Position numbers and translations under genes: made by a program
The notes under the pieces: model-generated
Seen by the model: the letters and a program-made list of their open reading frames with translations, nothing else
The model's database searches: none
What the model was told of the DNA's origin: nothing
NCBI GenBank assembly: GCA_022494885.1
Contig: JAGVSM010000212.1
Location: forward strand, 186,001-250,000
Reading direction: 5' to 3'
Length of the DNA stretch: 64,000 nt
Origin: Micrasema longulum
Taxonomy: Eukaryota; Arthropoda; Insecta; Trichoptera; Brachycentridae
Shown here: positions 31,460 through 42,594 of the stretch, piece by piece
Layout: the number at the start of each line of letters is the position of its first letter
Position numbering within the stretch: the stretch's first letter is position 1

Positions 31460-31694
31460 AAGCTAGGGTTTCCTAGGACAGCGTTGCCTGTATCTTAACG
31501 GCCGTAGTGAACGGTGATGTGGTGGACAGCGGTCGTAATGGTGACTAGAGAGTGGTTTCCTAGGAAAACGGTGTTGATAACACCGTTAAAAAATAAAACC
31601 ACTCTCTAGTCACCGCTACGACGGCTGTCCACCGCATCACCGTTCACTACGGCCGTTAAGTTACGGGCACCGCTGTCCTAGGAAACCCTAGCTT
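31460..31694. mobile_element. Foldback MITE copy 1
   Basis: Two ~110 bp arms run from AGCTAGGGTTTCCTAGGACA to TGTCCTAGGAAACCCTAGCT. The centre is AACGGTGTT-GAT-AACACCGTT, so almost all of it folds as one hairpin. TA lies on the left (CCTCTA) and TTA on the right. A second copy at 57508-57742 is about 90% alike. No coding capacity. Confidence 0.9.
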
Positions 31695-31829
31695 AATAGT
31701 GATTTCTTTGAAGCTTTGAAGAAATGAGGAACTTTAGCCCTACGGGAAATCGGATAAAAAAAAAGGTTTTCTAGCTCGCGGTAAAAATTAGAGCATCAAA
31801 TAATAAAAATATTAGAATAAAAACGAACC

Positions 31830-32010
31830 ACTTTGAAAGACTTCACCGGTTCATATGAATTAACCAATGATAATGTTAAAGATATCCGGTTTGCCAACAT
31901 TAAATGGACCAATTGGCAGAACTGACAGAGAATAAGCGGAAAAGAACCTTTGACATCACACGCGGAGTTATTTCAGAAATACAAAACTTTAAAAAATCAA
32001 TGCGCTCATT
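31830..32010 (+). repeat. rep-L copy
   Basis: AACCAATGATAATG, GATATCCGGTTT, ATAAGCGGAAAAGAA, then TTTCAGAAATACAAAACTTT and AAAAAATCAATGCGC, in the same order as at 21.8 kb. Confidence 0.7.
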
Positions 32011-32039
32011 GAGCTGATGTTTTTTTTTTCAGAAATTCC

Positions 32040-32280
32040 AGGTCATATTTGAACATAAGGTAATATTTAACAAAGTAAAATTAAGTTTTCTGTATAAAAA
32101 TCAGAATGTGCAAACAATTTTTTCTTCTATACATGTTCAATTATAGGTTACCGACGAAGATACTTAAAATGTTCATGCAAATATACTCATTTTCGTACTT
32201 AAATGTCGGTTTTTCTTCATAGACAGTCGAAGATAACTCTGTTACCTTCCCATTGTAATCGGGGCCCTGGAATATAAAGC
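32040..32280 (+). repeat. rep-E unit
   Basis: AAAGTAAAATTAAGTTTTCT, then GTTCAATTATAGGTTACCGA, CGAAGATACTT and ACCTTCCCATTGTAATCGGG. Confidence 0.7.
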
Positions 32281-32435
32281 CTTTACAAAAGCTGTTCAAG
32301 ATAAAATTCTTCGCATTTTTCGCTCGTCCGTCGTTCCACGATCACTTATTCTTACATATGTAATCTAATTTTTATATTTTCTACCACTATCTATTCATTG
32401 ATTTAAATACAATAGGTACCACAATAATCCTTTAT

Positions 32436-32650
32436 TTGTCTATCATTGAAGAGCATAACTATAAATGTTTAATGAAGCAGTTAAAATTAATATGTATTAG
32501 TGATAGAAGGGAAATTTCAGATTTAGTGCTGCTTTTCAAGTTATTAAATAATGTTCTTGACAGTCCCGAACTTTTAAATTGTGTAAATTTTTATGTGAGA
32601 CAGCGTGGGACGAGACAAAATACTTATTTTGCTGTTGATTAGCATAGTTC
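32436..32650 (+). pseudogene. CR1/Jockey-like tail, short
   Basis: Reads CLMKQLKLICISDRREISDL, then VLLFKLLNNVLDSPELLNCV and a stop at 32640. It has the '..L..RR...DL..L.K.LN...DSPELL' motif of ORF2 ends. Confidence 0.7.
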
Positions 32651-32965
32651 AAACTATGCCAAATACTCACCTATCCACGGTTCCACATGTTAGCAAACAA
32701 ACATGGAAACTTAAATTTATTTTATTTATTTTTTAAATTAAAATCATTACTTTTTAATCATTTCTTTCCTAAATTATAAAAATGTACTAAGTGTTATACT
32801 TGTTTTACTGTTTATGCTATGATACATCGCCTCTGTTACTTCAAAACATTTTATATTTAAACCCTTTATTTCTTGTTAAATTGCTGCATACCTATGTTAT
32901 AATTTCTTATTTAATTTTTCTTTATTATTTCCTTATTTTCTGCTGATTTTGTTTCATGTTTCTAT
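32651..32965. other. AT-rich, probable LINE 3' UTR
   Basis: No open frame. The position directly after the ORF2 tail suggests its 3' UTR. Confidence 0.3.
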
Positions 32966-32969
32966 ATTT

Positions 32970-33255
32970 TTACACTTTACACACTGTGTAATCTCACCCA
33001 TATAATAAAAGTTTCAGCTCATTTACTTCACAAAAGTCAACAGATGGAAGAGTTGAGGAAATGCGGATGTTTAAACATGGGCAGAATAGTAAATGTTACA
33101 CGGTGGTGTAAAGGGGCCACTTAAACCAGCCAATGACAGGTCATAAGCCTTCTCAATAATGTTTTCCCTCTCTGTTGCAATAAATTTAAATACGAAAAAC
33201 TAGCTAGGGAGGAAATCCAGCCAGTCTGCAAGCATTTGGACACATTAAAACATTG
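32970..33255 (-). mobile_element. TIR-D copy, minus
   Basis: Carries ACACACTGTGTAATCTCACC, AGTCAACAGATGGAAGAGTT, CAGCCAATGACAGGTCATAA and GAAATCCAGCCAGTCTGCAA, then CATTTGGACACATT. Confidence 0.75.
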
Positions 33256-34084
33256 TTAAATTATCAGAATTTTAGAACCTGTAAAATCTACTCAATGTGT
33301 TGAGTTTGTTAATGCCAAATCAAAAGAGGAAAATGGGGAACGATTAACATTGAAATAAAATAGTTGAATTTTAACGAGTTCATTTATTTTATTGTAACAT
33401 TTCACAAAAAGCCACATACTTAACTTACTTAACATAACAAACATATATTTAATTCTTTATAGTCTAACCAATTTATAATAACAGAAATTATAAACATCAA
33501 AATAGTATAAAACATCTTTTATAAATACATATTATAGTATCATCTGATGTCAGCTGGTGTATCTAAATTAGCTGAAACTTATAAATATATTATGGTAAAT
33601 GGATAGTGAACGTGTGAAAAATATGCGAACGTTTTTTAACCAACATTAATTTATTTATTTAATAATACGTTTTTAAGTGGATAGTCAAATACGACATGTA
33701 ACTGAAAACGAATTTATTATATCTTTCATGAGCGGATATAAGGGTTTACATAGAAAATTGTAACTTTTCAGTTCAATAAAACGATATAAATAAACCAATT
33801 ATTTAGCCATAGGACTCATATTTTGCGAAATGGGTTATTATTTACAGATCGTATTCCATATTCGAGTAATTTGTACAAATAACACAAATATTTAACAAGT
33901 ACTGCAACATTAAAGATGACAGAAATGAGTCTACATATACAAGAACTAACTTATATTATTTGTACCACTCAATGAAATATAGAAACGAGTCTATTAATAT
34001 CACTGAAACCATCTTGTTTTATTTGTGCCTTTGAAAATATGTCACAAATGCGCATAATTATTTTATTAAAACCAATGTTTCATC
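33256..34084. other. AT-rich DNA, nothing recognised
   Basis: No open frame or shared repeat noticed. TTTGTGCC(A/T) CTGAA-type words recur at about 33961, 34023 and 34381 (GTACCACTCAATGAAATAT, GTGCCTTTGAAAATATG, GTGCCACTGAAAATATGACC), suggesting a diffuse degenerate repeat. Confidence 0.4.
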
Positions 34085-34366
34085 GTCATCATTCCCTTTC
34101 CGTACCGAATAGTGCATAGGGCACTGAGACGAATCGCAATGTAACTTGATCATTTTTGTAACATGAAGGTAAGATGATCAGTCTGACGGGACCGTCACCT
34201 GAACTGGACTGGCACCTGAACAGGTGCTAGTCCAGGGACAATGAAATATTCTAGTGTGAGAACACCTTTTTAAATAAATATTTCATGTCAGCCATGTCGG
34301 GAATCGAACCTGAGACCTCTTGTATGGTAGGCAAACGCGCTGACCACTACACCACGAGACCGACAA
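34085..34366 (-). repeat. SINE-1 copy, near full length
   Basis: In reverse: TGTCGGTCTCGTGGTGTAGT, GGTCAGCGCGTTTGCCTACC, B box AGGTTCGATTCC, AAATATTTATTTAAAAAGGT, GTCCCTGGACTAGCACCTG and CAGTGCCCTATGCAC. This copy best defines the family. Confidence 0.9.
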
Positions 34367-34883
34367 ACCGTCTTGTACAATTTGTGCCACTGAAAATATG
34401 ACCAAAGTTTTATGGGCATAAACTTGTTAATTTATGTTTTTAGCAGTCGTTTGATGCTGTCATACTCAAGTAAAATTTTCTAATATAAATCATAAAATGA
34501 ACAAAAATACAGTTAAACTGTTATGTCCGCCCATCAAAGATATATTTATTGTAAAATTTAAGTAGAATTGTAAAAAATATTTTAAAAACGGTTAAAATAT
34601 CAATAAATTACGAAGTTTTTCTTGAAATAAACCGTTTTTATTTTATTTTCAAATATAAAAAATAATTTAATTTAAAATGAGAACAACCATTGGTTAATCA
34701 TTTGATATACATTGACATTTTATCAAAAGTTTTTTGACACATAAATATATTTGGGCAATTCTTGTTGCATTAGAAAATTAAACTTTGAAAGCTTCCAAAA
34801 CAAAATATGTCGTTTTTTTGACGCCATGATTGGCTTTTAGTGTTTCTTTTTTTTTTAAAATCATTAACAAATAAAAGCTGGAT

Positions 34884-34935
34884 CACACACGTCATGCAGC
34901 TACAAAGCGCACGTGCTGTTAGAATTCTACACCCC
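34884..34935 (-). repeat. Lone copy of the 18 kb conserved unit
   Basis: In reverse it reads TAGAATTCTAACAGCACGTG then CGCTTTGTAGCTGCATGACG. This aligns with the TAGAATTCCAACCGTCCATG + CGCTCTGTAGCTGCAAGACG unit repeated four times at 17.8-18.2 kb. Confidence 0.75.
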
Positions 34936-35029
34936 ATTTACTAAATGTATTGATTCGCCTTTTTGCTTCTTTTTTCACGTGTTTTATACCCATGGTATAT
35001 AATTTCGTCGGGTTTCTGGCACAAATTCA

Positions 35030-35257
35030 TCATAATCATTCCCTTTTAGCACCCAAGGGTGCATAGGGCACTGCATCGGTACACCAATCGCAGCGTATCT
35101 TGATCATTTTTTGTCACATAAAGGTAAGATAATGAAATATTCTGGTGAGAATGTAATACACAAATAAATATTTCATTTCAACCATTTCGGGAATCGAACT
35201 CGAGACCTCTTGCATGGTAGGCAAATGCGTTGGCCATTACACCACGAGGCCGACATT
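35030..35257 (-). repeat. SINE-1 copy, internally deleted
   Basis: In reverse: TGTCGGCCTCGTGGTGTAAT, GGCCAACGCATTTGCCTACC, GAGTTCGATTCCC, and at the other end CCAATGCAGTGCCC-type sequence. The GGACTGGTACCTGAAGCG part is missing. Confidence 0.85.
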
Positions 35258-35520
35258 GAACAAGTTGGTAACTACAAATTTTCGATGTGGAAATGAGATG
35301 TCTTCATAAATGGCATCAAATAATCTTTATTGAAAAAGTTAATAAAAATATTTTATAAATACAAAAATTAATAATTTATTACAGTTAGCCTGCAGTTTTA
35401 TTTGAATTATGGATTTGGGATGAGCTTTTAACTTTTAAAGTGATCTCAAAACTTTCGAGGAGTAAATCTCACAACTAATAAAATCTAGGTACCAACTTCT
35501 GCTAGAAACTCGACGATATG
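35258..35520. other. Unassigned intergenic DNA
   Basis: No feature recognised. Confidence 0.4.
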
Positions 35521-36170
35521 TACATTAGGGTGGACCGATAATTTTTTTTTCCGAATTTTGAAATGAAAGGGGTCTAAAAGTTGCCTTTTGGATTACTCGG
35601 GATGCAAAAAATATATAAAAAAATATTTGATACTACTTTTGGCCCTCAACCAGAGCTTGAAGTTTTCGAAAAAGTCAATTTTTTGCCTTAAACCGGCTGT
35701 CATTTCGTATTTAAGTAAGAAAATCAGTCTAATTAAATTGTATAATCTGCATTAAATCTTATTATATAAGCATCCAAGGACGCGAGTTGTACTTTGTGTT
35801 GTAATAAATGGGTAGCATTGTTTTAATGTGCCATGGTTTTCGTCAATTTTAGTCAGGCGCTCATCGGAATCAGTTCCGCGGAATGTAAATTTTTTGCATT
35901 TCGGTAGTTTTGAAACGTGTTCGAATTTTTAATGTGATTGAGTTATATCTTTACTAAAAAAAAAAAATATTTTTATAAATAAAGTTAATTAACCAAATAT
36001 TCAGGCAGTTATAAACTTCAAACCTCGGTTGCGGGCCAAAAGTAATATGGAATATTTTTTTAAATAATTTTTACGTTCAATGTCATCCAAAATGCAACTT
36101 TTTAGACCTCTTTCACTTTGATGTCTAAAAAAATAAAAAACTTCATAAATCATCGGTCCACTCTAATGTA
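35521..36170. mobile_element. TIR element of 650 bp
   Basis: TACATTAGGGTGGACCGATA at the left, and ATCGGTCCACTCTAATGTA at the right, are inverted. Similarity continues inward: GAAAGGGGTCTAAAAGTTGC versus GCAACTTTTTAGACCTCTTTC. TIRs are about 75 bp. TA occurs at both outer edges and may be the target duplication. The inner halves also pair (GGCCCTCAACC..GAGCTTGAAG versus CTTCAAACCTCGGTTGCGGGCC). No transposase. Confidence 0.85.
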
Positions 36171-36434
36171 CGTATTTAAACACAGAAAATTGTGATATTT
36201 TTGTTATTAATTTTAAAACATTAAAAAGACACAATTTTTAATTAAAGATCCCTAATGCAAATGAGTATCATGTAAACAATAGGACAATCTCGACTGTTTA
36301 ACAACGAACTGAAAATATATGACCCACCCTCACAGGCCGAAGTTAACAGCCATTCAGAGATTCAACATAGACGTAAGACACATTTTGAAACATTCCTTAA
36401 ATCACATGAACCCATATCATAATATACATATATT
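36171..36434. other. Unassigned intergenic DNA
   Basis: Short plus-strand frame from 36319 only becomes RTE-like after about 36435; nothing else seen. Confidence 0.35.
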
Positions 36435-37030
36435 TAGGAGGGTTAGTGCCGGTAACAGAGTTAATGGTGCCTTAAAGTCATCGAAGCAAATAAGTGTCTA
36501 TCGCAAGAGGCTAAATTAGCAGTTCATAATGGAGTTCTGGTACCAACCCTAATGTATGGAAGCGAAGCATGGAGTTGGAAAAAAAGGGACGAAAGTAGAC
36601 TGAATGCTGTTGAAATGCGATCCCTCAGGCGAATGTGCGGAAAAACAATGTATGATAGGTGCCCTAATGTCGAAATTAGAGCAGAATGCAAGGCTGAGTT
36701 AAGCATTATCGACAAAATTAAGAAAGGTCTTTTGCGATGGTTCGGTCATGTGGAGCGAATGAATGATGAAAGAACGGCTAAAAAGATTTATGATGCGAAT
36801 GTGTCTGGTTGTAGAAGTCGAGGAAGGCCGAGAAAGACATGGCATGATCAAGTACAACAAATTCTTGAAAGTGGTCATGTGAAAAGTCGGAATAATCGAC
36901 GTGCGTGCATGAGAAGATGTATGAATGTGAAGGAAGCAAAGGAAGTGTGCCAGGACAGAGTGGTGTGGCGTTCTATCCTCTCTGCCTACCCCTCTGGGGA
37001 AATGGCGTGATGGTTAGTTAGTTAGTTTCA
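36435..37030 (+). pseudogene. RTE-like ORF C-terminal, longest copy
   Basis: RVSAGNRVNGALKSSKQ (36437 on) shifts frame near 36510 to AVHNGVLVPTLMYGSEAW. The open frame 36552-37010 then gives MRSLRRMCGKTMYDRCPNVE, GLLRWFGHVERMNDERTAKK, GRPRKTWHDQVQQI and VVWRSILSAYPSGEMA. This is the end of RTE-type ORF2 (LYGSE.W..K....R..A.EM..LRR..G......N..I......L.RWFGHV.RM). After the stop is a (GTTA)n tail, GGTTAGTTAGTTAGTT. 152 codons are intact; the reverse transcriptase is missing. Confidence 0.9.
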
Positions 37031-37655
37031 TATATTTCAAATGTTTTTTTATGTAATATAAACCATAAAAAAAAATTCTCAATAATAATTTCAAAAAATT
37101 AAATTCATCATTAGACAGTGTGTAAAAACGAGGCAATGATGCACTAAACATTATACATATTTTGTATACTATATTTTTAAAAATAGTGTTTTTTTTTTGC
37201 CTTTTCATTAACTTTTGTTTTGTATGTCGACTAGTGTGATGAAAAAATATAAACTTCTAAGCTACTAAATATTTTATTAAAAATAAATTTTATGATAATA
37301 TTTACACGTTTGATTAAATTTTATTACGCATACTTAATTTATTATCACAATTAATTAATATAGGATCGATATAAATACAAGCAGATCTAGAAATAATATC
37401 CACGTAATGCTAAATAATTATTTAACTTAATATATTAACATATTACACCTCACAATGCTTTAATTTTCGATGTAAATTTTATTAAAATAATATACATAGG
37501 TAACACTTTTCATATTAAAAAAAATATTTTTATTTATTACGAAAGACCACACCAAATTTTTATTTAATTACTATGCATAATAATCTGAAATTATAGTTAG
37601 TTTAAATTTTATTTTAAATCACAAAAGTATACTCTATTATTTTCTTATATTAATT
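37031..37655. other. AT-rich DNA, nothing recognised
   Basis: No feature recognised; no shared repeat. Confidence 0.5.
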
Positions 37656-37735
37656 CTTTTAGCCCAGGGCCCCGATTACAATGAAAAGTTCTTCAATCGT
37701 CATTTTGTATGAAAATTTGAAGTATTTTATTTTAT
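37656..37735 (-). repeat. rep-E fragment
   Basis: CAGGGCCCCGATTACAATGA then GTATGAAAATTTGAAGTA, the inverted end of rep-E. Confidence 0.6.
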
Positions 37736-38480
37736 TTTATTTGGGAAATCAACTGTTCTACATACATATGTTTAGTAAACAAACAGATATAGTGTATAAA
37801 CTCAGAACTAATAACAGATTTCCACATAGTATACAAAGTTAGTCAAGAAAATATATTACATATCAAATAAATACATACAATTTATACATATAAAAATGTT
37901 ATTTTCATGTACTCAATAATCAAAGATTTTTTAAATATTAATTTTAAGAACATTAAGTTACTGTAAATTGGGCGGGATAAGGACAAAAATGCTTGAAGAG
38001 AGGATAAGGAGGGGAGGGGAGATGTAAATATTTATTATTATAATGTCTACTAAGTTACATAATACATTTTTAGTGTAAATTTTAAATCTGACAGAGAGAT
38101 GTTTGTGTGATCTATATTTTTAAATTTTGTACTGTACATTGAAAAAGTCCTACGAAAAAAGGCATTTTTAACATACGATGTTTTACTTATTGGTACATGA
38201 AACAGGTGGTACCGTCTACAAATCCTGGCTGGCACATGTATTGTTATTAAACCAAGCAGCTCTGTACAGTCAACCATTCCTGTCATAATTTTGTAAAGCT
38301 GTAGTTGGTCCGCACACACTCTGCGGTATTGTAGAGAAATGATTCCATGGAAGGTGGAGGCAGTGAGAGTAGATACATAAGAAATGCCGGTTTTGTATTT
38401 AAGGTACTTTGTAAATTTGTTTTGAATATTTTCTATTCTATCTAAGTATATTATGATATCCGAGTTAGTTAAGATTTTTT
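37736..38480 (-). pseudogene. LINE-J copy 2
   Basis: Nearly the same as 2788-3422 over about 610 bp: TTTATTTGGGAAATCAACTG, GTAAACAAACAGATATAGTG, then VCADQLQLYKIMTGMVDCTE on minus. It extends about 130 bp further 5' than copy 1 (AGGTGGAGGCAGTGAGAGTA). A 3' end in common and a variable 5' end is what 5'-truncated retrotransposition leaves. Confidence 0.85.
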
Positions 38481-38559
38481 TTAATCACAAAAGTATATTA
38501 TTTTATTAGTAAAAAGTAATTTAAATAAAAACGATCTATATACATTAAACGACGTCACT

Positions 38560-38630
38560 CTTTCTTTCTAATCAACCGATGACAGAGTGTTGTGTTCAAT
38601 TTCCGGTTTACGGGAAGCCATCCCACCAAT
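38560..38630 (+). repeat. rep-L fragment
   Basis: CAACCGATGACAGAGTGTTG then AATTTCCGGTTTACGGG aligns with the start of rep-L at 21.77 and 31.86 kb. Confidence 0.45.
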
Positions 38631-38734
38631 CGCCACAGGCGCTAATACATCAAAACGTTTTTTTTTTTCGGATTAGTTAAATCAAATAACTTTTAAAAGT
38701 AAAAATAAAAAACCGCTGAACTTTCCCTTTCAAG

Positions 38735-38960
38735 AAAGGAGTTCTGGGTTGGTTTGGACACGAAGAGCGATTGGACAGCAAAAGAACGGCCGAAAAGATT
38801 TACAATGCGAATGTTAGTGGATGCAGAAAACGGGGAAGTCCAAGAGCCGTGGCATGACTTAAGATGGACATGTCAAAAGTCGGAATAATTGGCTCGCGTG
38901 CATCGAAGATGTATGAGAGTAGATGAAGTGAGGTACGTATGCAGATCACTTGGTGCATAT
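38735..38960 (+). pseudogene. RTE-like tail, strongly decayed
   Basis: KGVLGWFGHEER, KRTAEKIYNANVSGCRKRGS and SRNNWLAC-like pieces parallel the 36.4 kb copy (GLLRWFGHVERM..RTAKKIYDANVSGCRSRGR), with several frameshifts and a deletion in the WHDQV segment. Confidence 0.75.
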
Positions 38961-39850
38961 TTTAAATCCATTAAAATATTTTATTTTTACATTTATGTTT
39001 AAATTGTTTTAAACTTCTACTGAATGTGTTATATAATTTTTGTTTGTAAATCTTAGTTTAAAAAAAAAGGATGTTTTCTTAAAATAATTAAACCAAACAT
39101 CGAGGCTTTACTGATAGAATGCATTAAGTCATTACAACAAGTTCCGAGATAATCGCATTTGAAGCTTTTTTATTCTTTCAACGCATTATTTCTCCCAAAA
39201 TTTTCTTTTATTTTAACTTTTTTTTAAAGCTTTGAAAAAGTACTCTTTATTCTAGGCATAGCATAAAATTTGAAATCAAATTCTTACACCAATATTTAAA
39301 GATATTTGAAATATATAAAGTCGACTTAATGCATTAGATTTGTAAAACGTAATCTCAATTGTCTGGAAATGTTTAGCGGAATTCACATATATAACTTGTT
39401 TATAATTAAATTTGTATTCTAAAAAGCCGTCTTTGTCATTTTTAAATACCTGTTTTTCATATTTTAATCAGCGATGCACAGTAAATAAAGATACTGCGAG
39501 TTCAATTAAATAATGAATATTATTTTTTCAATGATTTATCACACGTATTTTAATAAATAACATTAATATTGTCAACATTTTGGAGAAATTATCATGCTTG
39601 GCTGCTCTGCAAAACCGGTAGTAATGTATATTTTGCGATTGATTTTTTTGCATTTATTTGTTTATCTAAGCTTTTTTTGCATTATCTAAATACAATGCAG
39701 AGAGCGAAGAGATTAATAAATTTCTGCGTAAAGTCAGCTTTAGGTTTTTCTATGGTGATGTCCATTTTTTATTTGTTTGTGTTATACAAATGCCTGTGCA
39801 GGTTATACAACCTCGATATGTTCATATTTTAAGTTTTGTAAAAGGTCATT
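38961..39850. other. AT-rich DNA; one 87-codon frame
   Basis: The plus frame 39569-39832 is hydrophobic and F/L-rich, as AT-rich DNA gives by chance. No domain or start context supports it. Confidence 0.4.
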
Positions 39851-40327
39851 TTGTCGTAAATGTTAATAAAACAAAATATGACGTTCTATATAAAGTATAA
39901 CGTCCGAGTATAAACTCAAGTTGGTACGTGATTACAACACCAGGTTTACTAGTATGGAGAGGCTAGCTGTTCCCTAGATACTGCAATAAATATGGCAAAA
40001 GGACACTGCAATACAGTATACCTAAAATATTTAACATGTTACCAAATAATATTAAAAATACTGAGTTAAATACAGGAGTGCGACGTTTGCTCAAATTATG
40101 GTTATTAGAAAAAAGTTTTTTGTATTAGTGATAGTTTTTAATTTTTCATAATGTAATCTGTAATTGTTTTTCAAGTAAAATTATTGTTAATGTGGGTTAA
40201 GTGTAAATAATCGATGTAATTTATAAGAACCTGCTGACGAGTTGTATGTATGCAACTCAGCAGAACTTTAATTTAAGACTATTTTGTAAATATTTTTGAA
40301 AAATAAATTTAAAAAAAAAAAAAAAAC
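39851..40327 (+). pseudogene. Non-LTR retrotransposon tail with poly(A)
   Basis: The frame ending at about 40128 reads KYFNMLPNNIKNTELNTGVR then RLLKLWLLEKSFLY and stop, the 'FN.LP..I.......F...LK.WLL...FY' end of CR1-like ORF2. The UTR GAACCTGCTGACGAGTTGTA and 17-A tail follow. The same UTR end is at 14.6 kb on minus. Confidence 0.75.
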
Positions 40328-41196
40328 AAATCTGGTTTGTTTGTTTGGTGTGTGTGAAATATTAATTTTTTTACAAGTGCTGTTTTTGCTACTCTCCTAA
40401 AATCAAAAATTTAGGTCTCAATGTATTAGTACGTTTATTGTAAGAATTCGTAATTGTCATTACATATCTGATCATTTGTACATAAAGTAATGATACATTT
40501 TTATGCAGTTAAAAATAATTAATGAGTAAACGCAGGTAGGTAACAGCAGTATAAACATGTATGTATTATGGCATTACACAAGATAACCATTATAGCGTGT
40601 ATTGGCAAACCTTACTTGGTCTAATAAGTAACATATTCATTCGATACATGATTTTTAAGAAGTGAGTCTTTAAAAACTAAAATTATATTTTTTTATTTTT
40701 AAAGGTAGGTACTATAGGAAAACATTGTTACAAAATTAATTTAAGAGTCTTTCTAACTAGGGAACATGCTCTATGGAGGACCGGCAGTTTTCAAAAATAA
40801 TTTACATTGTTCACATTTCGCTCGAATATTTTTTTAAATTTCTTCTATTATTGAATTATCGCTTCAGCCAGATTTTGATTTCTTTTTGAAATATTCTTCG
40901 TTACCCTGTACACATAATTTTATATGGGAGCACAATAAACAGTTTGGTTTCTATAATATTCCTAGCACTTTTGACTAAATAATGTTTTAATGGGAGGAGT
41001 ATTGGCCGTGATATTATTTTTTACTCTTGATATATATTTATATTTTGTCCATGAGCGGAAGAATGATGTACGCGTATATTAGACATGTCTCAGGCACATC
41101 ATAGGCTTTAAATTTTCTAAAGATAAAGCTCTTATTGGGACCTTTATCATAACTTTTATAATCCATTTTTTACTTAATTATTTGATTAACCTTTTC
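40328..41196. other. AT-rich DNA, nothing recognised
   Basis: No open frame or shared repeat. Confidence 0.5.
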
Positions 41197-41500
41197 CTCA
41201 CTAAGCATTTAAAAATTAGACATGATCCGAACGGGGGGACTAAACGACCCCAAAAACTAGAGGATACTCATTCTCTAAGCACCCAAAATTACACATGATC
41301 CAAACGGGGGAACCAAACGACCCCAAAAACTAGAGGATACTCATTCTTTAAGCATCCCAATATTAGACATGATCCGAACAGGGGGATCAAACGACCCCAA
41401 GAACTAGAGGATACTCATTCTCAAAGCACCCAAAAATTATACATGATCCGAACGGGGGGACCAAACGACCCCAAAAATTAGAGGATACTTATTTTTGGTA
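41197..41500 (+). repeat. Tandem repeat, four units of 73-74 bp
   Basis: The unit is TAAGCACCCAAAAATTAGAC, ATGATCCGAACGGGGGGACC, AAACGACCCCAAAAACTAGA and GGATACTCATTCTC. CATGATCC starts at 41221, 41294, 41368 and 41442. Units are about 90% alike. Each can form a GGGG / CCCC hairpin around ACCAAACGA. GC content is well above the surroundings. No copy elsewhere in the window. Confidence 0.9.
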
Positions 41501-41999
41501 AATGAAAAAGTTTATATTTTTTCGTTAACAATCAACATTCGTTTTTAATGGATCCCAATCCGGTTCTTTCCTTAAATTCCTTATAAATTCGATACATTTA
41601 ATTATTTTCACTGGAATTTGGAAAATACAAAAATAATATTAACTCACGTTTATTATATTTTAAAACGTATTCCATAAAATCGTTATTCGCGTACGAAAAT
41701 GTGTATATTTGTATGAAAATTTAAAGTATCTCTAAAAAAAAATATGCATATTCTAGTTACATGTTTTTCATACAGAGAACTCAATTTAACTTTGTAGATA
41801 AAATTGAAGATAAATGTTTACTCCCCAATATAATACGGACTTTGGAAGCGTATTTTTGTCACTATTTTAACTTTATGTAAAAAAACTGTCAAAAAGAAAC
41901 GCAACATGGTAAAATAAGGGTAGATTGATTATTATCATAGTATTTTTTTATTTGTTTGGGGCTCAGGTATAAATCCTGAAAAAAATAATCGACAGATTA
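41501..41999. repeat. rep-E fragment and AT-rich DNA
   Basis: At about 41700-41835 GTATGAAAATTTAAAGTATC, TATGCATATTCTAG, AACTTTGTAGATAAAATTGA and TGTTTACTCCCCAATATAAT are rep-E pieces. The remainder is unassigned. Confidence 0.5.
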
Positions 42000-42115
42000 G
42001 TCTGCCTAGTAGTCGACTGGTTACCGCATTTGTCTACCATTTCAAAGGCCCTGGGCTAGATTCCCGGTAAGGTCGAAGTGAAATATCAGTACTTTATTTA
42101 CTGAAATATACGGGG
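42000..42115 (+). repeat. SINE-like, related to SINE-1
   Basis: GTCTGCCTAGTAGTCGACTG, then GTTACCGCATTTGTCTACCA and GGCTAGATTCCCGG, then GTGAAATATCAG. Diverged from SINE-1 but with the same box layout. Confidence 0.55.
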
Positions 42116-42594
42116 AATTACAGTAGCAAGACTAGCCTCTTAAATAGGATATTATACGTAATTATCTAAACCACCGGTTTCAATACTTTTGGAACAAAAT
42201 TCAAGTAAAAAACGGATTACGCAAATGTTCTGGGTGTGTTTCAAAAATGGCTTAAGTCAAATATATTTTTTCAAATATGTAAAAAAAAAAAAGCGATTTT
42301 TTAATATATCAACTCTTTAATACCGCGAATTCACGATACATATCTGTCAACCTCAACTCTCTTAAATATCAAAGTCTATTGCTTAATAATTACTGTAACC
42401 TTTTTTATTAATTTATTTCTTTTTCCTTCCTACACCTAATGGTACATAGCAGGGGTGGCGGTGAGGTTTTCGATTATGTGAGCAGTCACTTAGTGCTAGG
42501 TACATAAGTAAAATGTTGCCTACTACTGAACAGTAATTCGAATAAAGTGCTTTAAAATACACTAAAAAGCAATTTTATGCTATGATTTCAACAT
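42116..42594. other. Unassigned intergenic DNA
   Basis: No feature recognised. Confidence 0.4.

Noticed and set aside
39569..39832. Small membrane protein
   Set aside because: Hydrophobic F/L/Y-rich frame as expected by chance in AT-rich DNA; no conserved motif or flanking signals.
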